Origin: Aestuariivivens marinum
Lineage (GTDB): Bacteria; Bacteroidota; Bacteroidia; Flavobacteriales; Flavobacteriaceae
Length of the DNA stretch: 64,000 nucleotides
Direction: 5' to 3'
Assembly (NCBI RefSeq): GCF_022662175.1
Contig: NZ_JAKMCR010000006.1
Span: 1 to 64,000 of the forward strand
Shown here: piece after piece, positions 14,201 to 22,208 of the stretch
How the letters are laid out: each line of letters starts with the position of its first letter
Numbering within the stretch: the stretch's first letter is position 1
Made by a program: the position numbers and the translations under genes
Notes under the pieces: generated by a model
Told to the model about the DNA's origin: nothing
What the model saw: only the letters and a program-made list of their open reading frames with translations
The model's database searches: none

Positions 14201-14890
14201 TTAACCTATTTTTGGATCTACTGCAACACTTGGACTCATTGTACTAGATAAGTGAATACTCTTAACGTAAGTACCTTTAGCAGCAGTTGGTTTCAATTTT
14301 ATTAATGTATTGATTAATTCGTGTGCATTACCAGCAATTTTATCGGCACTAAATGATGCCTTACCAATTGCGGCATGAACGATACCGGTTTTATCAACTT
14401 TAAAGTCAATTTTACCAGCTTTTACCTCACTAACAGCTTTAGCAACATCCATAGTTACTGTACCCGTTTTCGGGTTAGGCATTAAACCACGAGGTCCTAA
14501 AATACGTCCTAATGGTCCTAACTTACCCATAACACTTGGCATAGTAATAATAACATCTACATCGGTCCAACCACCTTTGATTTTATCAAGGTATTCATCT
14601 AAACCAACATAGTCCGCACCAGCTTCTTTTGCTTCTGCTTCTTTGTCTGGAGTAACTAATGCTAAAACTTTCATGTCTTTACCAGTACCGTGAGGAAGCG
14701 ATACAACACCTCTCACCATTTGATTTGCTTTTCTTGGATCTACACCTAATCGAACAGCAATATCTACCGATGCATCAAATTTTGTATTGGTAATATCTTT
14801 CACTAAAGCAGATGCTTCATCTAATGAATATAATCTGCCCTTTTCTATTTTTGCTAAAGCTTCTTTTTGCTTTCTTGTTAATCTTGCCAT
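14201..14890 (-). CDS. rplA: Ribosomal protein uL1
   Basis: The 229-residue protein forms the L1 stalk near the E site. The family signature is visible in the central stretch with [18 protein letters not shown]. It starts at ATG 14890, 20 bp after rplK, in the standard rplK-rplA-rplJ-rplL order. uL1 often autoregulates this operon in other bacteria, but I could not recognise an L1-binding site in the 76-bp nusG-rplK spacer. Length and motifs are normal. Confidence 0.98.
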   Translation of the reverse strand: MARLTRKQKEALAKIEKGRLYSLDEASALVKDITNTKFDASVDIAVRLGVDPRKANQMVRGVVSLPHGTGKDMKVLALVTPDKEAEAKEAGADYVGLDEYLDKIKGGWTDVDVIITMPSVMGKLGPLGRILGPRGLMPNPKTGTVTMDVAKAVSEVKAGKIDFKVDKTGIVHAAIGKASFSADKIAGNAHELINTLIKLKPTAAKGTYVKSIHLSSTMSPSVAVDPKIG

Positions 14891-14910
14891 TTTTTAATGT
14901 CTTTAATAGA

Positions 14911-15348
14911 TTAAGAAGGGAACTGCCCTGTTACGGTTATACCCATCGATCTTGCGGTACCAGCAACCATTTTCATAGCAGATTCAACAGTAAATGCATT
15001 TAAATCCTGCATTTTGTCTTCAGCTATGGTCTTGATTTGATCCCACGAAACTTTAGCTACTTTCTTTCGGTTTGGTTCTCCTGAACCTTTCTTTACTTTG
15101 GCCGCTTCTAATAATTGTACTGCAGCTGGAGGTGTTTTAATAACAAAGTCGAACGACTTGTCTTTGTAAACAGAGATAACAACAGGCAATACCTTACCTG
15201 GTTTATCCTGGGTTCTCGCGTTAAATTGCTTACAGAACTCCATAATGTTTACTCCAGCAGCACCTAAAGCGGGTCCAACCGGTGGCGACGGATTCGCAGC
15301 ACCTCCCCGAACTTGTAACTTAACTACTTTACTTAATTCTTTTGCCAT
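14911..15348 (-). CDS. rplK: Ribosomal protein uL11
   Basis: The 145-residue protein binds the GTPase-associated region of 23S rRNA. Visible hallmarks are the proline-rich N-terminal segment ([11 protein letters not shown]) and the C-terminal RNA-binding domain with GTARSMGI. It is the first of the four ribosomal protein genes after nusG and is separated from nusG by 76 bp of AT-rich sequence. No anomalies are visible. Confidence 0.98.
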   Translation of the reverse strand: MAKELSKVVKLQVRGGAANPSPPVGPALGAAGVNIMEFCKQFNARTQDKPGKVLPVVISVYKDKSFDFVIKTPPAAVQLLEAAKVKKGSGEPNRKKVAKVSWDQIKTIAEDKMQDLNAFTVESAMKMVAGTARSMGITVTGQFPS

Positions 15349-15424
15349 TTTTAATAATTTAAGTCGGTATAGCTCTTAATTTTTGGAAGCGTAAGATTTA
15401 TACCTATATATAATGTAACAATTA

Positions 15425-15979
15425 TTATACTTTTTCAACTTGCATATAACTTAGCTCTAATGGTGTTTTTCTTCCAAAAATCTTAACCATTACCTCTAGT
15501 TTACGCTTTTCTTCATTTATCTTTTCTATAGTACCATCAAATCCATTGAAAGGCCCATCGATTACTTTTACTGTTTCTCCTTTAGTAAATGGTATAGCTA
15601 CATTTGCTGTTTCCTCAACCGAAAGTTCATCCACCTTACCTAACATTCTGTTAACCTCAGACTGTCTTAACGGTACAGGATCACCCCCTTTTGTTTCACC
15701 TAAAAAACCAATAACATTGGTAACAGATCTTATAATATGGGGAATCTCACCAGATAAATTGGCCTGTATCATAATATATCCTGGGAAAAAAACTTTTTCT
15801 TTACTAATTTTTTTTCCATTACGGATTTGTATTACTTTTTCGGTAGGCACTAAAACCTGATCAACATAATCTTGTAAACCTAATCGCGTAATTTCGTTCT
15901 CGATATAGGTTTTAATTTTGTTTTCCTGACCACTTACAGCCCTAACTACATACCATTTTTTTTCACTTACTTCAGACAT
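15425..15979 (-). CDS. nusG: Transcription antitermination factor NusG
   Basis: The 184-residue protein has an N-terminal NGN domain (KWYVVRAVSGQENKIK) and a C-terminal KOW domain (KGETVKVIDGPFNGFDGTIE). NusG binds RNA polymerase, influences pausing and couples transcription to translation or Rho. The gene follows secE by 16 bp and precedes rplK, the usual arrangement. Its length is typical and there is no insertion of the kind seen in specialised NusG paralogues such as LoaP or UpxY. Confidence 0.97.
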   Translation of the reverse strand: MSEVSEKKWYVVRAVSGQENKIKTYIENEITRLGLQDYVDQVLVPTEKVIQIRNGKKISKEKVFFPGYIMIQANLSGEIPHIIRSVTNVIGFLGETKGGDPVPLRQSEVNRMLGKVDELSVEETANVAIPFTKGETVKVIDGPFNGFDGTIEKINEEKRKLEVMVKIFGRKTPLELSYMQVEKV

Positions 15980-15995
15980 AATTCCGTTTTAGCCG

Positions 15996-16190
15996 TTAGT
16001 TAATCAAATCAAAGTAAAGTGTAATAACTTTGCTAAAAACTGTATCTACACCCCAAATAGCTAGTGAAAAAATAATTGAAAAAACAGCCACAAGAACTGT
16101 TAGTCTTTGAGCTTCTGCCCAAGGTGTCCATGTCACATTGTTCTTTAATTCTTCAAATGATTCCTTAATATAATTTACTATTCCAGCCAT
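15996..16190 (-). CDS. secE: Preprotein translocase subunit SecE
   Basis: The 64-residue protein is the small single-span SecE type. It has a conserved amphipathic segment (ESFEELKNNVTWTPWAEA) and then one membrane helix at about residues 28-50. It stabilises SecY in the inner-membrane translocon. I chose ATG 16190 because it gives the normal SecE length. The frame stays open upstream to a GTG at 16256, but that extension is unlike SecE. It follows tRNA-Trp and precedes nusG by 16 bp. Confidence 0.93.
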   Translation of the reverse strand: MAGIVNYIKESFEELKNNVTWTPWAEAQRLTVLVAVFSIIFSLAIWGVDTVFSKVITLYFDLIN

Positions 16191-16295
16191 TTGTTTATTT
16201 TTTTTAAGCACTACAACTGTGTAGCCCATTTGGGATTCCAACTTTCTCTTTCGCACACCTAGATTTCGCCCGGTGCAGATTTGTTTAGAGACTTG

Positions 16296-16314
16296 CTTCG
16301 ACTACGCTCAGCAT
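16296..16314 (-). repeat. Dispersed short repeat, copy 1 (reverse orientation)
   Basis: On the minus strand this reads ATGCTGAGCGTAGTCGAAG and matches 17 of 19 positions of the plus-strand copy at 60703-60721. It sits in the tRNA-Trp to secE spacer, within about 85 bp of unusual repeat-like sequence. This type of element is common between genes in Flavobacteriaceae. Confidence 0.75.
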
Positions 16315-16343
16315 AAACTTCTCGCTCACAATCCTTTGCTTCG

Positions 16344-16416
16344 CACGGGTTGAGAGACTCGAACTCCCGACACCTGGTTTTGGAGACCAGTGCTCTACCA
16401 ACTGAGCTAAACCCGT
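16344..16416 (-). tRNA. tRNA-Trp (anticodon CCA)
   Basis: The 73-nt gene folds as a cloverleaf with acceptor stem ACGGGTT/AACCCGT, anticodon stem CTGGT/ACCAG, loop CTCCAAA and T-loop TTCGAGT. The discriminator base is G, as usual for tRNA-Trp, and the 3' CCA is not encoded. It lies between tuf and secE, a placement frequently seen in bacteria. Confidence 0.97.
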
Positions 16417-16427
16417 AATTATAAGTC

Positions 16428-16457
16428 AAAAGGCATCACGCATATAGCGTGATACCT
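16428..16457 (-). terminator. Hairpin downstream of tuf
   Basis: Bases 16431-16441 pair with 16447-16457 (11 bp with one mismatch, loop ATATA). On the minus strand the stem is followed by TTTTGACTT. It is 30 bp after the tuf stop and could be a weak terminator or processing site between tuf and tRNA-Trp. Confidence 0.6.
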
Positions 16458-16486
16458 TAAGTCTTTATTTATAAACTAGTTTTGTA

Positions 16487-17674
16487 TTAGTCTAAAATTT
16501 CAGTTACCTGACCAGCACCAACTGTTCTACCACCTTCACGGATAGCGAAACGTAAACCTACGTTCATTGCAATTGGTTGAATTAAGTCTACAGTAATGGT
16601 TAAGTTATCACCTGGCATAACCATTTCAACACCATCTGGAAGGGAAATATTTCCTGTTACATCAGTTGTACGTACGTAGAACTGTGGACGATAATTGTTG
16701 TGGAATGGCGTGTGACGACCACCTTCTTCTTTCTTAAGGATATAAACCTCAGCTTTGAATTGTTTGTGTGGCGTTACAGAACCAGGCTTCGTAATAACCA
16801 TCCCTCTAGAGATTTGATTTTTATCAATACCTCTTAATAAGATACCTGCGTTATCACCAGCTTCACCTCTATCTAATATTTGGCGGAACATCTCGATACC
16901 AGTAATAGTAGAAGTTAACTTCTCTGCACCCATACCAATAATTTCTACTGGATCTCCAGTATTAGCTACACCTGTCTCAATTCTACCAGTTGCAACAGTA
17001 CCACGACCAGTAATAGAGAATACATCTTCGATAGGCATTAAGAAAGGCTTATCCATATCTCTTTCTGGCTCTTCAATCCAAGTATCACAAGCTTCCATTA
17101 ATTCCATTACTGTATCTACCCATTTTTGTTCACCGTTAAGTGCACCTAAAGCAGAACCAGAAATTACAGGACCGTTATCTCCATCGTACTCATAGAAGTT
17201 TAGCAAATCTCTAACTTCCATATCAACAAGCTCTAAAAGCTCCTCATCATCCACCATATCAACTTTGTTTAAGAAAACAACGATACGAGGAATACCTACT
17301 TGACGACCTAAAAGGATGTGCTCACGAGTTTGTGGCATAGGACCATCAGTAGCAGCAACAACCAAAATAGCACCATCCATTTGTGCAGCACCAGTTACCA
17401 TGTTCTTAACGTAATCGGCGTGACCTGGACAGTCAACGTGTGCATAGTGACGATTCGCAGTTTGGTATTCTACGTGAGACGTATTAATTGTAATACCTCT
17501 TTCTTTTTCTTCAGGAGCGTTATCAATTTGATCAAATGACTTAGCTTCTGATAAACCTGCGTCTGCCAATACTTTAGTAATAGCAGCTGTTAAAGTTGTT
17601 TTACCGTGATCTACGTGTCCAATTGTACCTATATTTAAGTGTGGTTTTGAACGATCAAAAGTTCCTTTTGCCAT
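16487..17674 (-). CDS. tuf: Elongation factor Tu
   Basis: The 395-residue GTPase delivers aminoacyl-tRNA to the ribosome. Motifs seen are GHVDHGKT at residues 19-26, RGITIN in switch I, DCPGHADY near 80-87 and NKVD near 136-139. Domains II and III follow with GRTVGAGQV at the end. The gene is embedded between tRNA-Thr(GGU) upstream and tRNA-Trp downstream. I found no TAnnTTTG promoter in the 67 bp before it, so it is probably co-transcribed with the tRNA cluster. It is the only tuf copy in the window. Confidence 0.99.
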   Translation of the reverse strand: MAKGTFDRSKPHLNIGTIGHVDHGKTTLTAAITKVLADAGLSEAKSFDQIDNAPEEKERGITINTSHVEYQTANRHYAHVDCPGHADYVKNMVTGAAQMDGAILVVAATDGPMPQTREHILLGRQVGIPRIVVFLNKVDMVDDEELLELVDMEVRDLLNFYEYDGDNGPVISGSALGALNGEQKWVDTVMELMEACDTWIEEPERDMDKPFLMPIEDVFSITGRGTVATGRIETGVANTGDPVEIIGMGAEKLTSTITGIEMFRQILDRGEAGDNAGILLRGIDKNQISRGMVITKPGSVTPHKQFKAEVYILKKEEGGRHTPFHNNYRPQFYVRTTDVTGNISLPDGVEMVMPGDNLTITVDLIQPIAMNVGLRFAIREGGRTVGAGQVTEILD

Positions 17675-17741
17675 GTTAAAATAATTTAATCTTAGTTATA
17701 TAATAATATTAGTGTATTTATAAATGTCTATTTAAAAACAG

Positions 17742-17813
17742 AGCCAATGACGGGATTTGAACCCGTGACCTCTTCCTTACCAAGGAAACGCTCTACCCCT
17801 GAGCTACACCGGC
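17742..17813 (-). tRNA. tRNA-Thr (anticodon GGT)
   Basis: The 72-nt cloverleaf has acceptor stem GCCGGTG/CATTGGC with two G-T pairs, anticodon loop TTGGTAA and T-loop TTCAAAT. The discriminator is T and CCA is not encoded. It is the last tRNA before tuf. Confidence 0.96.
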
Positions 17814-17904
17814 AATTTGTGTTTCAGGTTTTACGTTAAAAGTCTCAAGTTTAGCTCAAAAACCTTAAACTTTTAAAACTTGAAACCTTTAACTTCAAGT
17901 TTTG

Positions 17905-17977
17905 AGCGGGAGACCGGGTTCGAACCGGCGACATTCAGCTTGGAAGGCTGACGCTCTACCAACTGAGCTACTCCCGC
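17905..17977 (-). tRNA. tRNA-Gly (anticodon TCC)
   Basis: The 73-nt cloverleaf has acceptor stem GCGGGAG/CTCCCGC, anticodon stem TCAGC/GCTGA with loop CTTCCAA, and T-loop TTCGAAC. The discriminator is T. It is the third gene of the Thr-Tyr-Gly-Thr cluster. Confidence 0.97.
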
Positions 17978-18040
17978 AATTTAGCAAGCACAAACCTGCT
18001 TGGTTTTATTAATGGATTATCTCGCTTCGCTTAATGATCC

Positions 18041-18060
18041 TAGATTGGCGACCCAATCTA
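18041..18060. other. Perfect hairpin in the tRNA-Tyr/tRNA-Gly spacer
   Basis: TAGATTGG at 18041-18048 pairs perfectly with CCAATCTA at 18053-18060 around the loop CGAC. There is no T run, so it is more likely a processing or spacer structure of the polycistronic tRNA transcript than a terminator. Confidence 0.5.
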
Positions 18061-18124
18061 AATAATTTCTAAACGCAACTTTACAAAAGTGAACTTTTGA
18101 CAGATACTTATTAGAAATTATAAG

Positions 18125-18207
18125 TGGGAAGAGCAGGATTCGAACCTGCGAAGGTGAAAACCAACAGATTTACAGTCTGTCCTCGTTGGCCGCTTGAGTA
18201 TCTTCCC
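18125..18207 (-). tRNA. tRNA-Tyr (anticodon GTA)
   Basis: The 83-nt gene has the long variable arm of class II tRNAs, acceptor stem GGGAAGA/TCTTCCC, anticodon stem CAGAC/ATCTG region with GTA, and discriminator A. It lies second in the cluster. Confidence 0.96.
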
Positions 18208-18286
18208 ATTTTATTTATAATTCCAATATTTAAAAGAACAAAATCCAAATTATCAACTTTAAATCCCTTTCTTTAAGAAATTAAAG

Positions 18287-18360
18287 AGCCTCCAGAGGGA
18301 CTCGAACCCACGACCTGCTGATTACAAATCAGCTGCTCTAGCCAGCTGAGCTATGGAGGC
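18287..18360 (-). tRNA. tRNA-Thr (anticodon TGT)
   Basis: The 74-nt cloverleaf has acceptor stem GCCTCCA/TGGAGGC, anticodon loop TTTGTAA and T-loop TTCGAGT. It is the first gene of the tRNA-tuf transcription unit, 22 bp after the hpf terminator. Confidence 0.97.
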
Positions 18361-18381
18361 TTTTACCTACTTTTTTTTCAC

Positions 18382-18409
18382 AAAAAAAGCCCGCTATTTC
18401 TAACGGACT
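18382..18409 (-). terminator. Rho-independent terminator after hpf
   Basis: Bases 18388-18409 form, on the minus strand, a 9-bp stem with a GAAA tetraloop (two or three G-U pairs), followed by seven T at 18382-18388. It separates hpf from the tRNA cluster, but it also lies directly downstream of a possible promoter (see 18411-18440). Confidence 0.8.
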
Positions 18410-18410
18410 G

Positions 18411-18440
18411 CAAATGTATATATTTATTTTTTTATTCAAA
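18411..18440 (-). promoter_or_regulatory. Putative promoter of the tRNA-tuf operon
   Basis: On the minus strand TTTG (18437-18440) is followed 18 bp later by TACATTTG (18411-18418). This fits the Bacteroidota -33 TTTG and -7 TAnnTTTG elements. Transcription would start at about 18405, inside or at the edge of the terminator hairpin. Confidence 0.45.
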
Positions 18441-18461
18441 ACATTTTTTTTAAAATATTTA

Positions 18462-18764
18462 TTAGGAATGCGCCCTTAATTTTTCTTTTCGTTTTATGAG
18501 CTGTCTTTCTAACGATGATACTGCCATATCGGCTCCTTCCTCAAAAGTTTTGCATTGCTTTTTTACCACATAACTATCACCAGGGACACTAACCTTTGCT
18601 TCAAATATTTTATTCTCCTTGTCACTTGTGTTTTCTACCTTTAAATACACATCCGATTGTATAACTTTATCATAAAACAATTCTAACTTATCCATTCGCT
18701 TTTGAATAAAATCCAACAATTTTTTGTCAGCATTAAAATTTACCGATTGCGTGTTTACTTTCAT
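18462..18764 (-). CDS. hpf: Ribosome hibernation-promoting factor, short form (HPF/RaiA family)
   Basis: The 100-residue protein matches the single-domain HPF/YfiA fold: a beta-alpha-beta-beta-beta-alpha pattern with the conserved C-terminal basic helix (ERQLIKRKEKLR). These factors bind the decoding region of 70S ribosomes in slow growth and block or dimerise them. Only the N-terminal domain is present, so it is the short type. The gene lies after a XerC/D-like recombinase gene (40 bp gap) and before the tRNA-tuf operon. Its own transcript probably ends at the hairpin 18382-18409. Confidence 0.92.
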   Translation of the reverse strand: MKVNTQSVNFNADKKLLDFIQKRMDKLELFYDKVIQSDVYLKVENTSDKENKIFEAKVSVPGDSYVVKKQCKTFEEGADMAVSSLERQLIKRKEKLRAHS

Positions 18765-18804
18765 ATTACTACTTTTTTTTTTGGTTAGACAATAATAATG
18801 AATA

Positions 18805-19743
18805 CTATTTTTTACTTCTTGGGTGCGCTTTTACGTGTACTTTTTTCAACTCTAAAATGCTATTATGAGTGTATACTTGAGTCGCAGCTAAACTAGAATG
18901 TCCAAGAAGTTCTTTAACAGCATTTAGATCGGCACCTTGGTTTAATAAATGGGTCGCAAAAGAGTGTCGTAATATGTGCGGACTCTTTTTCACTTTAGAA
19001 GATGCTTTACTAAAATAATTATTTATTATTCTGTACACAAGCGTTTCATAAATTTTTACTCCTTTTTTAGTCAAAAATAAATGCTCTTTGTCTACTATTT
19101 GTAGCAGGTCATCTCTAAATACTAAATATTCGCACATGGTTTGTAAGGTAATATCCAATAAAGGTACAATACGCTCTTTGTTTCTTTTACCTAAAACCTT
19201 TAATGTTTTATTATGAACATTAACATTACTAAGTTTTAAGTTAATTAATTCTATTCTTCGGATTCCAGTTGAGTAAAACAACTCTACAATTAATTTGTCC
19301 CTATAGCCTTCAAAACTGGAATCAAAAATCAAGTCGTCCAAAACCGTATTAATTTCGGTTTCCGAAAACGGTACCTGTACTTTCTTCCGCATTTTTAAGG
19401 CTTTATGTTTGGCTAAGGGGTTTACTTCCAACTCACCTATTTTTAATAGGAATTTACAATAGGTGTTGAGTGAAGAAATTTTTCTGTTTATGCTTCTATT
19501 TGAGATGTTTTTTTCAACCAATGATACTATCCAGTTTCGAATTTGACCATAATTAACCTGATTGATATCACTGTAACCAAACTCTATCTCAATAAATTCT
19601 GAAAAGCTTTCGATGTCCTTAGTGTAAGCTTTTACAGTTAAAGCTGAATAGTTTTTTTCCAACGACAAGTAATCTGTAAAAGGTTTTAGAAAGTTCAAGG
19701 TTTGTGTAGTTTGAAGCTTAAAGTTATAAAAAACTGGTTTCAA
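18805..19743 (-). CDS. xerC: Tyrosine recombinase of the XerC/XerD type
   Basis: The protein has an N-terminal SAM-like core-binding domain (about residues 18-105) and a C-terminal catalytic domain. Catalytic residues are seen in STGIRRIEL (Arg), HILRHSFATHLL (His and Arg), LGHSSLAATQVY (His and nucleophilic Tyr). XerC/D resolves chromosome dimers at dif. The position between rpsU and hpf argues for the housekeeping enzyme rather than an integrase. The frame opens with TTG 19743, and no ATG lies near the expected start. A TTG at 19698 would give a length closer to the family, so the exact start is uncertain. Choosing xerC over xerD is a convention. Confidence 0.88.
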   Translation of the reverse strand: MKPVFYNFKLQTTQTLNFLKPFTDYLSLEKNYSALTVKAYTKDIESFSEFIEIEFGYSDINQVNYGQIRNWIVSLVEKNISNRSINRKISSLNTYCKFLLKIGELEVNPLAKHKALKMRKKVQVPFSETEINTVLDDLIFDSSFEGYRDKLIVELFYSTGIRRIELINLKLSNVNVHNKTLKVLGKRNKERIVPLLDITLQTMCEYLVFRDDLLQIVDKEHLFLTKKGVKIYETLVYRIINNYFSKASSKVKKSPHILRHSFATHLLNQGADLNAVKELLGHSSLAATQVYTHNSILELKKVHVKAHPRSKK

Positions 19744-19778
19744 AAACTAATTCAGTACAAAGATGTACTATTTAGGGC

Positions 19779-19804
19779 AAAAAAAATCCCGCATATAGCG
19801 GGAT
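19779..19804 (-). terminator. Rho-independent terminator after rpsU
   Basis: ATCCCGC (19786-19792) and GCGGGAT (19798-19804) enclose the loop ATATA. On the minus strand the stem is followed by eight T (19779-19786). It lies 22 bp after the rpsU stop, so rpsU can be a monocistronic message. Confidence 0.9.
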
Positions 19805-19825
19805 AATATATAATTGTAGTATACT

Positions 19826-20020
19826 TTAAATTTCTTCAGCATCTCTTAACCTTTGAATGTACTGCGCTTTTTGTATTTGTGCTCTACGCTCAACTGAAGG
19901 CTTTGTAAATTGCTTGCGAATCTGTAACTGACGCTTAACACCTGTTCTATCGAACTTACGCTTAAAACGCTTTAATGCTCTATCTATATTTTCTCCTTCT
20001 TTAATTGGTATTATTAACAT
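19826..20020 (-). CDS. rpsU: Ribosomal protein bS21
   Basis: The 64-residue basic protein matches bS21, with IDRALKRFKRKFDRTGV in its N-terminal half. In Flavobacteriia, published work on ribosome structure shows bS21 helping to hide the anti-Shine-Dalgarno end of 16S rRNA. This gene has a strong SD of its own (20031-20035), unlike its neighbours, and a promoter and terminator of its own, which fits autoregulation. It starts at ATG 20020. Confidence 0.97.
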   Translation of the reverse strand: MLIIPIKEGENIDRALKRFKRKFDRTGVKRQLQIRKQFTKPSVERRAQIQKAQYIQRLRDAEEI

Positions 20021-20030
20021 AGTATCTTAA

Positions 20031-20035
20031 CCTCC
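20031..20035 (-). promoter_or_regulatory. Strong Shine-Dalgarno before rpsU
   Basis: The minus strand reads AGAGAGGAGGTTAAG ending 5 bp before the start codon. The GGAGG core (plus CCTCC at 20031-20035) is 10 nt from ATG 20020. No other gene I examined in this window has a comparable SD, so the site is probably regulatory. Confidence 0.85.
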
Positions 20036-20057
20036 TCTCTTTTAGATTTTGTGGGTG

Positions 20058-20087
20058 CAAATATAATTAATAAATAATAATGAGCAA
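20058..20087 (-). promoter_or_regulatory. Putative rpsU promoter
   Basis: On the minus strand TTG (20085-20087) is followed 19 bp later by TATATTTG (20058-20065), a good match to the Bacteroidota -33/-7 pattern. The expected transcript start is about 32 nt before the rpsU ATG. Confidence 0.6.
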
Positions 20088-20149
20088 TTAAAAGTTTAAG
20101 AATTATTTTAATACTAAATCCTAGCCAACCCAATAACTCATTTCTTAAA

Positions 20150-21313
20150 TTAAGTTGCCGGCTTGTACTCCTTTTTATCAATTACAATCTTAGCTAAAAT
20201 CTCACGAAGTATTTCTGAAGTACCACCTCCTATAGGTCCCAACCTACTATCTCTCAACAATCGCGCCATTGGGTAATTTTCCATATAACCATAACCGCCT
20301 AAAAATTGCAGGCATTGGTAAATAACCTCGTCGGCCATTTTTGTTGACTTTAATTTGGATATAGTGGCTTCTTTTACAACATACTCTCCTTTATCCAGTC
20401 TTGAGGCCACCATATAATTATAGTTTTTACACAGTTCAATATCGGCATATAAATCAGCTACATTATGACGTAATGCTTGGAATTGATCAATAGTTTTTCC
20501 AAAAGCTTTACGTTCAGACATGTATTTTAAAGCATAATCCAAAGCATATTCTGCACGGGCATGGGCATTTATCCCCATAACCAAACGCTCAAGTGAAAAA
20601 TGTTGGACAATATACCCAAAACCTCTATTTTCTTCACCTAGCATGTTAGTCGCTGGTATTTTTACATTATCAAATGCTATTTCACCCGTATCGGAAGCAC
20701 GCCAACCCAATTTATCCAACTTTGTAGCCGACACTCCTTTTGCATCCCTATCGATTACAAAGATACTCAATCCTTTATTGCCTAATTCGGGTTTCGTCTT
20801 AGCAGCAACAACTAAATAATCACTATAAACCCCATTGGTGATAAAAGTCTTAGAACCGTTAATTATATAATAGTCGCCCTCTTTAACAGCTGTAGTTCGC
20901 ATACCAGCTACATCACTACCTCCAAAAGGCTCGGTAATGCATAAGCAGCCTATTTTATCTCCAGTTATACTGGATGTAAGATAATTTTGTTTGATGGTTT
21001 CGTTGCCTTGTGCATTAAGGTGCGTCATTGCCAAATACACATGCGCCCAAATTGTCGCAGCAAAACCAGCTGAGTTTATTTTTTGAAGTTCCTCCAATAG
21101 GATAACCATATAGAACAGGTCCAGATTCAATCCACCATAGGCCTCTGGATAACTAATACCTAAGAAGCCCATATCTCCAAACTTTTTCCAAATAAACCGG
21201 TCAATAGTTCCAGTTTTTTCCCAAGATTCAATATGCGGAACAACTTCTTTCTTTAAAAAATCCTGTAGACTCTTTCTAAAAAGGTGATGTTCTTCGGTAA
21301 AGTACTTATTCAT
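20150..21313 (-). CDS. Acyl-CoA dehydrogenase
   Basis: The 387-residue flavoprotein has the usual length for the family. It shows the FAD/substrate signature CITEPFGGSDVAGM, then KTFITNG, and the C-terminal QCLQFLGGYGY motif. The glutamate in GGGTSEI (residue 367) is at the position of the catalytic base in short- and medium-chain enzymes. It oxidises an acyl-CoA to the enoyl-CoA and passes electrons to ETF. The substrate cannot be told, and degradation of fatty acids or branched amino acids are both possible. It lies 5 bp after an HhH protein gene on the same strand, so they may be co-transcribed. Confidence 0.95.
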   Translation of the reverse strand: MNKYFTEEHHLFRKSLQDFLKKEVVPHIESWEKTGTIDRFIWKKFGDMGFLGISYPEAYGGLNLDLFYMVILLEELQKINSAGFAATIWAHVYLAMTHLNAQGNETIKQNYLTSSITGDKIGCLCITEPFGGSDVAGMRTTAVKEGDYYIINGSKTFITNGVYSDYLVVAAKTKPELGNKGLSIFVIDRDAKGVSATKLDKLGWRASDTGEIAFDNVKIPATNMLGEENRGFGYIVQHFSLERLVMGINAHARAEYALDYALKYMSERKAFGKTIDQFQALRHNVADLYADIELCKNYNYMVASRLDKGEYVVKEATISKLKSTKMADEVIYQCLQFLGGYGYMENYPMARLLRDSRLGPIGGGTSEILREILAKIVIDKKEYKPAT

Positions 21314-21318
21314 TTATT

Positions 21319-22200
21319 CTAATTTTCGAGCGACAAATATAATTTAATTATCTCTAATTTATTTACCGGAAAATCTTTTACTTTTTTCAACTCGTCTAAC
21401 GACTGAAAGCCATCTCTTAAGGTTCTCATTTCTATAATCTCTGAAGCTAAATCGTAGTCAATATGCTGCACTGTTACCAATTGAGTTACCGTAGCCGAAT
21501 TTAAATTTATTTTTTCTACCTTCCTTGGTGTTTTAACTGTAAAATGGTTGGTGATACGTTCAATAACCTCGGGAGACAGGCCATAAACATCTTCTAATTG
21601 TACATCGGCAATAAAACCGCCAACAAACTTATTCCTGAATTTAACGATTCGGTCTGAAAGCACCTCTCCAACACCATTAACTTTTTGTAATTGTTGTACC
21701 GTTGCTAAATTTAAATCCAATTTTTGGGCATAGGTTTTTGACTTGTTACCATAACTCTCATTAATAATATTCCTTGCTCTAGGGTTGGTTACCCAATCTG
21801 GAAATTTAAAATAAGGAGAAATAGCACCCAATAAAGAATCGGATACTTTGGTAATCTCCTGAAATTGTTTGGCAGAATTAATCCATTGGTCTTGTTTTCT
21901 AAAAACCAATAACCTATCTATTTCCTCATTACTCATTCCTAAAGCAGCCCCTTTATAATCGGTTATATAATTGGGGTTAAAAGGAAACAGCTTTGGTTGT
22001 CGCATAGCTATTTCAACTTGTCTCAAAGAATCTATTTCTTTAGTATAGGTATCATAGACATCTTCATTAAAAGAAACAGTTTCAGAAGGCAAATCAATAA
22101 AAACATAACTCACCTGAACTATTACAATAAGTAGTACCAATAAAAAAATCCCATTCCTTTGCTGTTTGGTAAACGTAAAATGGGATTTTAACTTATTCAT
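21319..22200 (-). CDS. Membrane-anchored helix-hairpin-helix protein (ComEA-like domains)
   Basis: The 293-residue protein has one N-terminal membrane span (about residues 18-34) and a long extracytoplasmic part. At least two HhH DNA-binding-type repeats are visible, each beginning LDLNLATVQQLQKVNGVGE or INLNSATVTQLVTVQHI. A third, weaker one lies at about residues 85-135. ComEA proteins bind incoming DNA in natural transformation. This one is longer than a typical ComEA and carries more HhH units, so a competence role is plausible but unproven. It is close to the AGCS symporter gene upstream (8 bp) and the acyl-CoA dehydrogenase downstream. Confidence 0.8.
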   Translation of the reverse strand: MNKLKSHFTFTKQQRNGIFLLVLLIVIVQVSYVFIDLPSETVSFNEDVYDTYTKEIDSLRQVEIAMRQPKLFPFNPNYITDYKGAALGMSNEEIDRLLVFRKQDQWINSAKQFQEITKVSDSLLGAISPYFKFPDWVTNPRARNIINESYGNKSKTYAQKLDLNLATVQQLQKVNGVGEVLSDRIVKFRNKFVGGFIADVQLEDVYGLSPEVIERITNHFTVKTPRKVEKINLNSATVTQLVTVQHIDYDLASEIIEMRTLRDGFQSLDELKKVKDFPVNKLEIIKLYLSLEN

Positions 22201-22208
22201 ATTTATGA

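Noticed and set aside
15996..16256. An 86-residue version of SecE starting at GTG 16256.
   Set aside because: The extra 22 residues do not resemble SecE, and ATG 16190 gives the normal size.
18805..19743. The tyrosine recombinase as an integrase of a mobile element.
   Set aside because: It sits between rpsU and hpf in housekeeping context, with no attachment-site repeats or cargo nearby.
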